NCBI RefSeq assembly: GCF_009733925.1
Contig: NZ_WOEI01000023.1
Location: forward strand, 1 to 27,725
Source of the DNA: Streptobacillus canis
Lineage (GTDB): Bacteria > Fusobacteriota > Fusobacteriia > Fusobacteriales > Leptotrichiaceae
Length of the DNA: 27,725 nucleotides
Reading direction: 5' to 3'
Made by a program: the position numbers and the translations under genes. Of this stretch, positions 1 through 7,372 are shown one piece after another; the stretch's first letter is position 1; each line of letters begins with the position of its first letter. The notes below the pieces were generated by a model, which was given only the letters and a program-made list of their open reading frames with translations, searched no databases and was not told where the DNA came from.

Positions 1-42
1 CCTTGATTTTATCTAGTTTTTAAGTGATTTAATATACTTTTT

Positions 43-98
43 TTGTAAAAAAAAGAGATAAAATTTATATGAATTTTCATATGTTTTTTATCTCTTTT
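43..98 (-). terminator. Rho-independent terminator of the TtcA-like gene
   Basis: A 13-bp perfect inverted repeat (arms 51-63 and 86-98) encloses a second 7-bp repeat (67-73 with 76-82). Read on the minus strand, the hairpin is followed by a U-run (the A-run at 47-54 on the plus strand). It lies just beyond the stop codon of the minus-strand gene and explains the end of that transcript. Confidence 0.85.
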
Positions 99-104
99 CA
101 TTAA

Positions 105-980
105 TTAGGACTTTTCAACAGCCCCTTCTTTTTTAGTATATTGATCTTTAATATGAAATTTTTCTGTTTTAGTCTTATATCCATATACATAATCAAGATG
201 TATATTTTCCATAGATTTAAAGACCTTTTGTTTAAGTCCTGGGTTATTAGCTTCAAGACTTTCTAGCATATCTTTTATTTCTTTTCTTTTACTTGATGTT
301 TTACCTGCTTCAATAACACAACCACAGTTCATAGCTCTTATTCCATTTTTCTTAGTAAATTTAATAATGTCAGCTTCATGAACATTAACCATAGGTCTTA
401 TTAATGTAAGATTTCCAGAAGTAGAAGGCATTTTAGGTAACATAGTTTTTAATGTTCCCCCATAGAATAAATTGATTAAAGTAGTTTCTATAACATCATC
501 AAAGTGATGTCCAAGAGCTAATTTATTGTATCCCATTTGTTCTATATTTTTATATAATATTCCTCTTCTCATTTTAGCACAAAGGAAGCAAGGATAGTCA
601 TTAGCCATTTCATTAGCAATCTTCCATATATTTGTATCTATAATCTCACAATCTATATTTAATTCTCTTAGATTAAATTTAAAATGTTCAAGATCTTCTT
701 CTCTAAATCCCGGGTTTAAACTAATAGCTTTAAATTCAAAATTAAATCTCTTATCTTTTTTTAATTCTTGGAATAATTTAACTAAAAGTAGTGAATCCTT
801 ACCTCCAGAAACTGCTATTGCAATTTTATCCCCATCTTCAATTAATCCATATTCTAATATTGCACCTAAGAATTTAATATATATATCTTTTCTAAACGTA
901 GTTCTTATACTTTCTTCTATTTCTTCCACTGGTTTAAGTGGTCCATCAGGTATTATTGCATTACAACTTAAATTAACCAT
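105..980 (-). CDS. TtcA-like PP-loop ATPase (tRNA thiolation family)
   Basis: A 291-residue adenine-nucleotide alpha hydrolase of the TtcA/TilS superfamily. In TtcA these enzymes adenylate a tRNA cytidine and replace its oxygen with sulfur using an Fe-S centre. The PP-loop SGGKDS is at residues 58-63, GHHFDD is at 157-162, and a PCFLC pair gives Cys131/Cys134. Canonical TtcA has a later CxxC-type motif followed by SQ; here the corresponding segment reads NCGCVIEAG (Cys219, Cys221), so the cysteine spacing differs. The family is clear but exact substrate specificity is not. The ATG at 980 follows an AGGAGATAGG ribosome site, and an extended -10 promoter lies at 1010-1038. It is a single-gene transcript ending in a strong hairpin. 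The substrate could be tRNA C32 or another RNA position. Confidence 0.8.
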   Translation of the reverse strand: MVNLSCNAIIPDGPLKPVEEIEESIRTTFRKDIYIKFLGAILEYGLIEDGDKIAIAVSGGKDSLLLVKLFQELKKDKRFNFEFKAISLNPGFREEDLEHFKFNLRELNIDCEIIDTNIWKIANEMANDYPCFLCAKMRRGILYKNIEQMGYNKLALGHHFDDVIETTLINLFYGGTLKTMLPKMPSTSGNLTLIRPMVNVHEADIIKFTKKNGIRAMNCGCVIEAGKTSSKRKEIKDMLESLEANNPGLKQKVFKSMENIHLDYVYGYKTKTEKFHIKDQYTKKEGAVEKS

Positions 981-1009
981 TACCTATCTCCTATTAATAA
1001 ATATATTTG

Positions 1010-1038
1010 ATTATATCATTAAAAGTATAATTATTCAA
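1010..1038 (-). promoter_or_regulatory. Promoter of the TtcA-like gene
   Basis: On the minus strand, TTGAAT (1033-1038) and TATAAT (1010-1015) are separated by 17 bases, and TGA before the -10 gives an extended -10. It is back-to-back with the plus-strand promoter at 1047-1075. Confidence 0.75.
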
Positions 1039-1046
1039 TTCATATA

Positions 1047-1075
1047 TTGCAACTTGATTATTACTGTAGTATACT
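1047..1075 (+). promoter_or_regulatory. Promoter of the small membrane protein gene
   Basis: TTGCAA (1047-1052) and TATACT (1070-1075) with a 17-base spacer. The gene's ribosome site begins 7 bases downstream, so the leader must be very short. Confidence 0.65.
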
Positions 1076-1093
1076 TAGGTTGGAGGTATAGAT

Positions 1094-1366
1094 ATGTGTT
1101 TAATTATAGGAATAGTAGCACTGATTTTCTTTCTAGTAATAATTGGATTTGTTGGAAGTGCAGCAATAAGCTTAATTAGTATAATATTTGGATTAATTAA
1201 AGTACTATTAATTAGTCCATATTTTTGGGTAGCACTAATAATTATAGTACTTTTAGGCTTCATATCAGAAAATTCAAGTTCATGTCTTGGATGCTTCATA
1301 ATTACTGTTATAGTATTAGGAGTAACTATATATTTTTTCTTTAAGTTTATCCTAACAATAGCTTAG
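1094..1366 (+). CDS. Small three-helix membrane protein, unknown function
   Basis: A 90-residue, very hydrophobic protein not recognised by family. Three membrane segments are visible, at roughly residues 2-32, 36-58 and 65-88. A short polar loop (SENSSSCLGC) between the second and third holds the two vicinal-type cysteines Cys64 and Cys67. GGAGG at 1082-1086 lies 7 bases before the ATG, which with the promoter at 1047-1075 makes it a credible gene despite its size and low-complexity composition. No clear terminator follows, so transcription may read into the next gene. An antisense open frame over the same stretch lacks such signals. No function can be assigned. Confidence 0.65.
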   Translation: MCLIIGIVALIFFLVIIGFVGSAAISLISIIFGLIKVLLISPYFWVALIIIVLLGFISENSSSCLGCFIITVIVLGVTIYFFFKFILTIA

Positions 1367-1382
1367 ATAAGTATTAGAAGCA

Positions 1383-1411
1383 TTTACTTGAAAATTAAAA
1401 TATAGTATAAT
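1383..1411 (+). promoter_or_regulatory. Candidate promoter for the exported repeat protein
   Basis: A consensus TATAAT at 1406-1411 has a weaker -35-like TTTACT (1383-1388) 17 bases upstream. The start codon is 33 bases further on, after GAAAGGAAG. Confidence 0.55.
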
Positions 1412-1443
1412 TGTACTATCAAAGGTAGACGAAAGGAAGTTTA

Positions 1444-2598
1444 ATGAAGAAAAGATTATTATTACTTGCAACTTTATTATTGGTTACAATAAGTTTTGCA
1501 GGAACAAAAGAAGATTTTGAAAAAGCATACGAAAAATATGAAACAACTAAAAATATAGAGCAATTAGAAAAGGACTTATTAAAAATATCTAAATTAAAAA
1601 CAGATAACTATACTATAAGTTCAAAATTTGAATTAGCAAAAATTAAAATAATGCAAAATAAAAATGAAGAGGCTAAAAAATATATTAATGAAATACTAGC
1701 AGATAAAGTAGTAAGTGCTGAAGGAATTAAAATGGCAAAAACTATGCTTTATTCTATAGAAGATAATTATGATAAAAAAATAAAAATATTATCTGAAATA
1801 ATAGCTTCAGATAAAAAAGATTTAGGGTTACAAATAGAAATGTTAAAACAAGTTTCTATGAAAGGTGATACAGCTAAATTTGATAAACTTTACAAAGAAT
1901 ATACTAAAAAATTATCAGGAAATGAAAAAGTAAAAGTTTCATTAGATATTAATTTAATTGAAACATTATTAACAGATAAACAATATATGAATGCTGAAAA
2001 AATAGCTAAACCATATTTAACAAGTAAAGATAATGATTTAAAAGCATTAGCAAACCACTATATGGCGTTATCTAAATTAGATCAAAATGATCTTAAATCA
2101 GCTATCAAATATTCAGATGAAGCAAGTAAATTATCTAAAGAGCTTGATTCAGATATAGAAAACTTAAACTATATCTTAGCAATGAATAATAAAGACTATG
2201 TAAAAGGATTAAATAAATTAATAGTATTAAAAAATATTACTAAAGATAAATCAGTATACTTTGAGTTAATTACTCTTGCTGAAAGCTTAGGAAAAGTAGA
2301 TCTTGCAGAAGCTACTATTAAAGAATTTAGAACTATATTAGATGAAAAACAAAACAAAGCTTTAAATGATACATTATCTAAATTATTCTTATCAGATAGA
2401 ATGTATGAAAAATCTATTAAATATGCAGGAAAAGCAGTTAAAGAAGATAAAGTAGACGATGGATATTTAGTTTTAGCAGTAGTATATGCTAACTTAAATA
2501 ATAAAGAATTAGCACTAAAAAACATTAAAGAAGCAATAGCTAAAAATGTTGAAGGTGCAAAAGATGTAGAAAAACAAATATTAGAAAACTTAAAATAA
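1444..2598 (+). CDS. Exported TPR-like helical repeat protein
   Basis: A 384-residue protein with an N-terminal signal peptide: MKKR, then a leucine-rich hydrophobic core to about residue 17, and a likely cleavage after SFA (residue 19). The mature part is Lys/Glu-rich and almost wholly helical. It has repeated alternating motifs typical of tetratricopeptide repeats, for example YMALSKLDQNDLKSAIKYSDEAS, YEKSIKYAGKAVKE and a C-terminal LVLAVVYANLNNKELALKNIKEAI. Such proteins act as periplasmic or envelope scaffolds, but no partner can be named. Lysine-rich composition matches the AT-rich genome and is not a sign of transfer. It lies upstream of sodA with its own terminator, so the two are probably separate transcripts. 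A purely helical coiled-coil protein is the main alternative to TPR. Confidence 0.75.
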   Translation: MKKRLLLLATLLLVTISFAGTKEDFEKAYEKYETTKNIEQLEKDLLKISKLKTDNYTISSKFELAKIKIMQNKNEEAKKYINEILADKVVSAEGIKMAKTMLYSIEDNYDKKIKILSEIIASDKKDLGLQIEMLKQVSMKGDTAKFDKLYKEYTKKLSGNEKVKVSLDINLIETLLTDKQYMNAEKIAKPYLTSKDNDLKALANHYMALSKLDQNDLKSAIKYSDEASKLSKELDSDIENLNYILAMNNKDYVKGLNKLIVLKNITKDKSVYFELITLAESLGKVDLAEATIKEFRTILDEKQNKALNDTLSKLFLSDRMYEKSIKYAGKAVKEDKVDDGYLVLAVVYANLNNKELALKNIKEAIAKNVEGAKDVEKQILENLK

Positions 2599-2599
2599 T

Positions 2600-2623
2600 G
2601 GGATGCTATGCATCCCGTTTCAT
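2600..2623 (+). terminator. Hairpin terminator after the repeat protein
   Basis: GGGATGC (2600-2606), loop TAT, GCATCCC (2610-2616), followed by a short GTTT tail. The stem is GC-rich for this genome, but the U-run is weak, so termination may be partial. Confidence 0.65.
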
Positions 2624-2709
2624 ATTATGGAATGAAAAAATATAAATATATCAAGCTAGATATAAAAACAAATAAAAAGATAAATAAATAAAATAAAGGT
2701 ATAAAAAAA

Positions 2710-2738
2710 TTGTATAGTCTAAATATATATGCTATACT
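2710..2738 (+). promoter_or_regulatory. sodA promoter with overlapping inverted repeat
   Basis: TTGTAT (2710-2715) and TATACT (2733-2738) are 17 bases apart with TGC before the -10 (extended -10). A 6-bp inverted repeat, GTATAG (2712-2717) and CTATAC (2732-2737), overlaps both promoter elements and could be an operator, or chance in such AT-rich DNA. Confidence 0.65.
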
Positions 2739-2774
2739 TTAAATATACCCAAAGATTAGACAGGAGGAATTAAA

Positions 2775-3371
2775 ATGAGTTTTATACTTAAAGATTTACC
2801 ATATGCTTATGATGCATTAGAACCAGTAATAGATAAGGAAACTATGCACTTCCATCATGATAAACATCATAATGCATATATTACAAACTTAAATAACCTA
2901 TTAGAAGGTACAGGATTTGAAAATGCAACTATAGAAGAAATATTAACATCACTTGATAAAATGCCAGAAGCTAAGAAAAATGGTATTAGAAATAATGCTG
3001 GTGGAACATATAACCACGATTTATTCTGGGAATCAATGATACCTGGTGGATCAAAAGAACCAGTAGGAAAATTAAAAGAAGCAATTGATAAAACATTTGG
3101 TTCATTTGAAGAATTCAAAACTTTATTTAACGCTAAAGGAGCGGCTCAATTTGGTTCAGGTTGGGTATGGTTAGTAAGCGATAATGAAGGAAACTTAGAA
3201 GTAGTTTCAACTGCAAACCAAGATAGTCCAGTATCAAATGGTAAAAAAGTAATTTTAGGTAATGACGTATGGGAACATGCTTACTACTTAAATTACCAAA
3301 ACAGAAGAGCTGACTATTTAAAAGAATGGTTTAATGTAGTTAACTGGGATGTTGTAAGCGCAAGATATTAA
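2775..3371 (+). CDS. sodA: Superoxide dismutase, Mn type
   Basis: A 198-residue cytoplasmic enzyme that dismutates superoxide to oxygen and peroxide. Metal ligands by comparison with E. coli SodA are His27 (in HFHHDKHH), His81 (TYNHDLFW), Asp164 and His168 (DVWEHAYY). The outer-sphere glutamine lies in the C-terminal domain (Gln149, ANQDSP) and Gly77 sits at the position that holds the glutamine in Fe enzymes. This is the manganese or cambialistic pattern, not the iron pattern. Length and the C-terminal QNRRADYLKEWFNVVNWD block are normal for the family. AGGAGG precedes the ATG. It has its own promoter and a strong terminator. Its presence in a genome with NrdDG suggests an anaerobe that regularly meets oxygen. 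Confidence 0.97.
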   Translation: MSFILKDLPYAYDALEPVIDKETMHFHHDKHHNAYITNLNNLLEGTGFENATIEEILTSLDKMPEAKKNGIRNNAGGTYNHDLFWESMIPGGSKEPVGKLKEAIDKTFGSFEEFKTLFNAKGAAQFGSGWVWLVSDNEGNLEVVSTANQDSPVSNGKKVILGNDVWEHAYYLNYQNRRADYLKEWFNVVNWDVVSARY

Positions 3372-3377
3372 TAATTT

Positions 3378-3406
3378 TTGCCCTCAAAAGAGGGCAATTT
3401 TTTTTT
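3378..3406 (+). terminator. sodA terminator
   Basis: TTGCCCTC (3378-3385), loop AAAA, GAGGGCAA (3390-3397) and nine T residues: a textbook intrinsic terminator just downstream of the sodA stop. Confidence 0.95.
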
Positions 3407-3460
3407 ACAAAAAATATTTTTGAAAAAAAATATATTTTACTTTCCTTTTTCTAATTCATG

Positions 3461-3469
3461 TGCTATACT
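3461..3469 (+). promoter_or_regulatory. nrdDG extended -10 promoter
   Basis: TGC followed by TATACT (3464-3469) is an extended -10 like that of sodA. The -35 region (TTTCCT at 3441-3446) is poor. Predicted start near 3476, leaving a leader of about 75 bases containing the candidate NrdR boxes. Confidence 0.55.
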
Positions 3470-3479
3470 ATCAGTAAAT

Positions 3480-3526
3480 ACAAGATATAGAGAAAAAATA
3501 AAATATATATTCACAATATATTGAGT
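3480..3526 (+). promoter_or_regulatory. Candidate tandem NrdR boxes
   Basis: The second site (3511-3526) has the 10-base palindromic core CAATATATTG with CA/AG flanks. It matches every core position of the NrdR box consensus as I remember it (C-W-A-T-A-T-A-T-W-G). A weaker match (7 of 10 core positions) lies at 3480-3495, shifted by exactly 31 bases, the three-turn spacing usual for NrdR box pairs. Both lie just downstream of the -10, where NrdR-ATP/dATP binding would repress. No nrdR gene is in this window. AT-rich chance matches are possible, above all for the first box. Confidence 0.5.
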
Positions 3527-3552
3527 TAATCTAGGAAAGGGGAGAAAGTGGC

Positions 3553-5667
3553 GTGAACATACTAAAGAGAGATGGTAGAGAAGAAAAATATGATTCTTCA
3601 AAAATATATAACGCTATATGCAAAGCTAATGAAACAGTATTACCAGAAGAAAGAGTAAGCACTAAAAAAATAGAAGAAATAATACAACATATAGAGGATA
3701 AAAAAATCTCAACAGTTGAAGAAATACAAGATTTTATTGAAAAATCTTTAGTCGAACAAGGATTATATAAATTAGCCAAAAACTACATAGTATACAGATA
3801 CACTAGATCTCTTGTAAGAAAGGCTAACACTACTGATGAATCTATACTTGCATTAATACAAAATGCAAATAAAGAAGTTGGTGAAGAAAATTCAAATAAA
3901 AATTCTGCAGTTGCATCTACTCAAAGAGATTTAATAGCTGGGGAAGTAAGTAAAGATTTAACAAGACGTATAATCTTACCTGAAAATATTAGTAGAGCAC
4001 ATGATGAAGGTATGATACATTTCCATGATGCAGATTATTTTATACAAAATATATTCAATTGTTGCTTAGTTAATATAAAAGACATGTTAGATAATGGAAC
4101 AGTAATGAATTCAAAATTAATAGAATCACCTAAAAGTTTTCAAGTTGCATGTACTGTATTAACTCAGATTATCGCAGCAGTTGCAAGTGGACAATATGGT
4201 GGACAAAGTATAGATATTAGACATTTAGGAAAATATTTACGTGTAAGTAGAGAAAAATATTTAAATAAATATAGAGAAAAATACACTAACTTAGATGAAG
4301 AAACTTTAAAATCTTTAGTAGAAGATAGAGTTAAGGATGAACTAAAGAGTGGAGTTCAAACTATACAATATCAAATTAATACTTTAATGACTACTAATGG
4401 ACAATCACCATTTGTAACATTATTCCTTTATGTTAGAGATGATGATGAATATAAAGATGAAGTTGCAGATATAATAGAAGAAATATTAAATCAAAGAATA
4501 CAAGGTATAAAAAATGACCAAGGTGTATATGTTACATCTGCTTTCCCTAAACTTGTATATGTATTAGATGAAAATAATGCTCTAAAAGGTGGGAAATATG
4601 ATTATCTAACAAGAAAAGCAGTAGAATGTACATCTAAGAGAATGTATCCAGATTATATTAGTGCTAAAATAATGAAAGAAAATTATGAAGGTAATGTATT
4701 TTCACCTATGGGATGTAGATCTTTCTTATCACCATATAAAGATAAGAATGGAGAATATAAATTTGAAGGAAGATTCAATCAAGGAGTTGTTAGTTTAAAT
4801 CTGGTTCAAATAGCCTTAATTGCAAAAACAGAGGAAAAATATTTTGAGTTATTAAATGAAAGATTAAAACTTTGTTTTGAAGCATTAATGTTAAGACATA
4901 ATAGATTAAAAGGAACAGTTTCAGATATATCACCTATACATTGGCAATATGGGGCAATAGCTAGACTTGAAAAAGGTGAAAAGATTGATAAATACTTAAT
5001 GGATGGTTATTCAACTATATCTTTAGGGTATATAGGAATATATGAAGCAACTAAAGTAATTACAGGTAAATCTCATACAAGTTCAGAAGGTAAAGAATTT
5101 GCTCTTAAAGTTATGAAGAGGCTTGAAGAAGCAACTTCAAATTGGAAGAAAGAAACAGGTATAGGTTTTGGTCTTTACGGTACACCAGCTGAAAGCTTAT
5201 GCTATAGATTTGCTAAAATAGATAGAAAGAAATTTGGAGTAATAGAAGATATTACGGATAAAGGATATTATACTAATTCTTATCACGTTGATGTTAGAGA
5301 AAATATTTCAGTATTTGAAAAATTTGATTTTGAATCAGACTTCCAAAAAATTTCTAGTGGTGGAGCAATTTCTTATGCAGAAATACCAAATATGACTAAA
5401 AATATTGAAGCATTAGAAGAATTAGTAAAATACATTTATGATCATATACAATATGCAGAATTTAATACTAAGACAGATTATTGTCATGTATGTGGATTTG
5501 ATGAAGAAATGATAGTAAATGAAGAGAATAAATGGGAATGTCCACAATGTAAAAATACAGATAAAAAGAAAATGAATGTAATTAGAAGAACTTGTGGATA
5601 TTTAGGAGAAAATTTCTGGAATGAAGGGAAAACTAAAGAAATAAGCAAAAGAGTATTACATATATGA
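3553..5667 (+). CDS. nrdD: Anaerobic ribonucleoside-triphosphate reductase (class III)
   Basis: A 704-residue glycyl-radical enzyme reducing ribonucleoside triphosphates to deoxy forms without oxygen. An N-terminal ATP-cone (about residues 1-95, beginning NILKRDGREEKYD) is the allosteric site. The catalytic barrel includes Cys170/Cys171 (FNCCLVN) and Cys388 (SPMGCRSF), the region of the thiyl-radical cysteine. A zinc ribbon is formed by Cys644, Cys647, Cys663 and Cys666. The glycyl-radical motif RTCGYLG puts the radical on Gly682. The start is GTG at 3553, chosen because AAAGGGGAG at 3535-3543 precedes it by 9 bases and the ATP-cone begins directly. The stop overlaps nrdG by four bases (ATGA), so the activase is translationally coupled. 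Length is normal. Candidate NrdR boxes lie in the leader. Confidence 0.97.
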   Translation: MNILKRDGREEKYDSSKIYNAICKANETVLPEERVSTKKIEEIIQHIEDKKISTVEEIQDFIEKSLVEQGLYKLAKNYIVYRYTRSLVRKANTTDESILALIQNANKEVGEENSNKNSAVASTQRDLIAGEVSKDLTRRIILPENISRAHDEGMIHFHDADYFIQNIFNCCLVNIKDMLDNGTVMNSKLIESPKSFQVACTVLTQIIAAVASGQYGGQSIDIRHLGKYLRVSREKYLNKYREKYTNLDEETLKSLVEDRVKDELKSGVQTIQYQINTLMTTNGQSPFVTLFLYVRDDDEYKDEVADIIEEILNQRIQGIKNDQGVYVTSAFPKLVYVLDENNALKGGKYDYLTRKAVECTSKRMYPDYISAKIMKENYEGNVFSPMGCRSFLSPYKDKNGEYKFEGRFNQGVVSLNLVQIALIAKTEEKYFELLNERLKLCFEALMLRHNRLKGTVSDISPIHWQYGAIARLEKGEKIDKYLMDGYSTISLGYIGIYEATKVITGKSHTSSEGKEFALKVMKRLEEATSNWKKETGIGFGLYGTPAESLCYRFAKIDRKKFGVIEDITDKGYYTNSYHVDVRENISVFEKFDFESDFQKISSGGAISYAEIPNMTKNIEALEELVKYIYDHIQYAEFNTKTDYCHVCGFDEEMIVNEENKWECPQCKNTDKKKMNVIRRTCGYLGENFWNEGKTKEISKRVLHI

Positions 5668-6269
5668 GAATAGCTAAAATAAAACCTACAGATATTTCAA
5701 ATGGATTTGGAATAAGAGTAAGCGTCTTTGTCTCAGGATGTAGACATGCGTGCCCTGGATGTTTTAATAAGGAAATATGGAGCTTTGAAGAAGGAGAAGT
5801 GCTTGATAAAAGCATATTAGATAAGATATTTACTTGTCTTGATAAGGAATATATTAGAGGAATTACTTTTTTAGGAGGAGAACCTCTTGAACCTAAAAAC
5901 CAAGAAGGAGTATATTTGCTCTTAAAGGCAGTTAAAGAAAGATTTCCTGATAAGAACATTTGGCTTTACTCAGGTTTTACTTATGAATATTTAAAAGAAG
6001 AAATGATTCCTTTTTTTCCATATTTAGAAAAAATACTAAATTTAATTGATGTTTTAGTTGATGGAAGATTTGAAATAGCTCTACTAGATTTAAAACTTAA
6101 ATTTAGAGGTTCAAGAAATCAAAGGATAATAGATATGAAAAAATCAGCTGAAATTAATGAGGTAGTTTGGTTAGAAGAAATAGAAGATAAAAACCTCTAT
6201 GTTTCACCAAATGAAACAATACCAGAGAGAATGGACAAATTAATAAAATTAGATAAAATGGGACTTTAA
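5664..6269 (+). CDS. nrdG: NrdD-activating radical SAM enzyme
   Basis: A 201-residue radical S-adenosylmethionine protein that uses a 4Fe-4S cluster to generate the glycyl radical on NrdD. The cluster motif CRHACPGC gives Cys26, Cys30 and Cys33. The SAM-binding FLGGEPL is at about residues 69-75, followed by IWLYSGFTYE. The start codon overlaps the nrdD stop. It is longer than many NrdG proteins (about 155-180 residues). The extra C-terminal tail after about residue 160 is Glu-rich and of unknown role, while the core RFRGSRNQRIIDM block is present. The stop codon lies inside the terminator hairpin. Confidence 0.95.
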   Translation: MRIAKIKPTDISNGFGIRVSVFVSGCRHACPGCFNKEIWSFEEGEVLDKSILDKIFTCLDKEYIRGITFLGGEPLEPKNQEGVYLLLKAVKERFPDKNIWLYSGFTYEYLKEEMIPFFPYLEKILNLIDVLVDGRFEIALLDLKLKFRGSRNQRIIDMKKSAEINEVVWLEEIEDKNLYVSPNETIPERMDKLIKLDKMGL

Positions 6270-6284
6270 GTCCCTTTTATTTTG
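6260..6284 (+). terminator. nrdDG terminator overlapping the stop codon
   Basis: GGGACTT (6260-6266), one-base centre, AAGTCCC (6268-6274), then TTTTATTTT. The nrdG stop TAA (6267-6269) is inside the hairpin. Confidence 0.88.
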
Positions 6285-6316
6285 CATATAATTTGATTAG
6301 CAAGAACCGAATTTTA

Positions 6317-6345
6317 TTGCTTTTAGTATAGCTTTGGTATATAAT
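6317..6345 (+). promoter_or_regulatory. Promoter of the nine-gene plus-strand cluster
   Basis: TTGCTT (6317-6322) and consensus TATAAT (6340-6345) with a 17-base spacer. This is the only good promoter I see before the terminator at 13411-13439. Confidence 0.7.
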
Positions 6346-6376
6346 ATAATTAATAAAAAAAATGAGGGAGTTGTTT

Positions 6377-7363
6377 ATGAAATTAAAAAAAGTTTTAATA
6401 TACAGTAGGCATGGAATAAGGTACCCGTTATTTAATCTTGAAGAAATAAGTAAAGTAGTTGATCCAGAAAAGATTAAATGGGATTTTGAAGATGCTGTAC
6501 TTACAAAAAAAGGTGAAATTTTAGAGTATGAGTTTGGTAAATATTTAAAGAAATATTTAGATAAGTTAGATATAAATATATTAACTAAAGAGTTTCACAC
6601 AAATTCTATGAAAAGAACAGTGCTTACATCTAAATTATTAGCCTTAGCTATGTTCCCATTTGAAGATATAGAAACAGAATATATGTTTAAAGATTTAAGT
6701 AAATTAGATATTAATTACAATATCTTATTAACACCAGAAGTTGTAAATTTAAAAAAATTAGAAGAGTCTGATAAAAAATTAAGACATTCATACAACTTAA
6801 TAGAAGCTAGTTTAGGTATAGAAAAAGATAGTATATATAATCTTAAATCAGGAGTAACTATAGATGAAAGAGGAATAATTTATTCTGATGGAGCATTTAG
6901 ATATGGAACAGACCTTGTTGATATGTATATACTTAAATACTACGAAGGATTTAAATATGATGAAATCTTTAGAAGTAATGATTTTAGAAAAGATCTTAAA
7001 GAAATGTCTAAAGTAAAAGATGCTTTACTTGACCTTTTATTTGCTGATAAAGAATATATAGCTCACTCAGTAAGCAATGCTTATCAATTAATGTTAAGAC
7101 ATGCAAGAAATGGTGTAGATTTATCCGTAATAGTAGGGCATGATTCAAATATTGCAACTATATTATCTGCTCTTGATGTAAATACAGAAGGTATAGGAAA
7201 TGAATTTGAAAAATATCCTATAGGATCAAAATTAGTATTTAAAATATATGAAGATGATAGTTTTGATTTAGATATGCTGTATTATGATGTAGATAGAATA
7301 AGATACATGGAAGATAGAGATCCAATATGTAAAACATTATTAACTAATGGAAGATTTAAATAG
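6377..7363 (+). CDS. Histidine phosphatase superfamily protein, branch 2
   Basis: A 328-residue acid-phosphatase-like enzyme. SRHGIRYP near the N-terminus holds the phospho-accepting His12 and the phosphate-binding Arg11/Arg15 (RHGxRxP signature). GHDSN later supplies His255-Asp256, the HD proton-donor motif of the histidine acid phosphatase branch (phytases, glucose-1-phosphatase, inositol polyphosphate phosphatases). Unlike secreted members there is no signal peptide, so it is probably cytoplasmic. The substrate is unknown. An ATG at 6362 is in frame, but GAGGGAG (6364-6370) lies inside that extension and 6 bases before the ATG at 6377, so I chose the latter. It is the first gene of a tightly spaced cluster; the next gene starts 9 bases after the stop. 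Confidence 0.85.
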   Translation: MKLKKVLIYSRHGIRYPLFNLEEISKVVDPEKIKWDFEDAVLTKKGEILEYEFGKYLKKYLDKLDINILTKEFHTNSMKRTVLTSKLLALAMFPFEDIETEYMFKDLSKLDINYNILLTPEVVNLKKLEESDKKLRHSYNLIEASLGIEKDSIYNLKSGVTIDERGIIYSDGAFRYGTDLVDMYILKYYEGFKYDEIFRSNDFRKDLKEMSKVKDALLDLLFADKEYIAHSVSNAYQLMLRHARNGVDLSVIVGHDSNIATILSALDVNTEGIGNEFEKYPIGSKLVFKIYEDDSFDLDMLYYDVDRIRYMEDRDPICKTLLTNGRFK

Positions 7364-7372
7364 AGGTGTAAA

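Noticed and set aside
1075..1299. Minus-strand open frame opposite the small membrane protein
   Set aside because: The plus-strand frame has the promoter, ribosome site and membrane-segment pattern; the minus frame has none of these.
2624..2709. Possible small RNA or gene between the repeat protein and sodA
   Set aside because: Only an A-rich stretch is present, with no hairpin, ribosome site or open frame of note.
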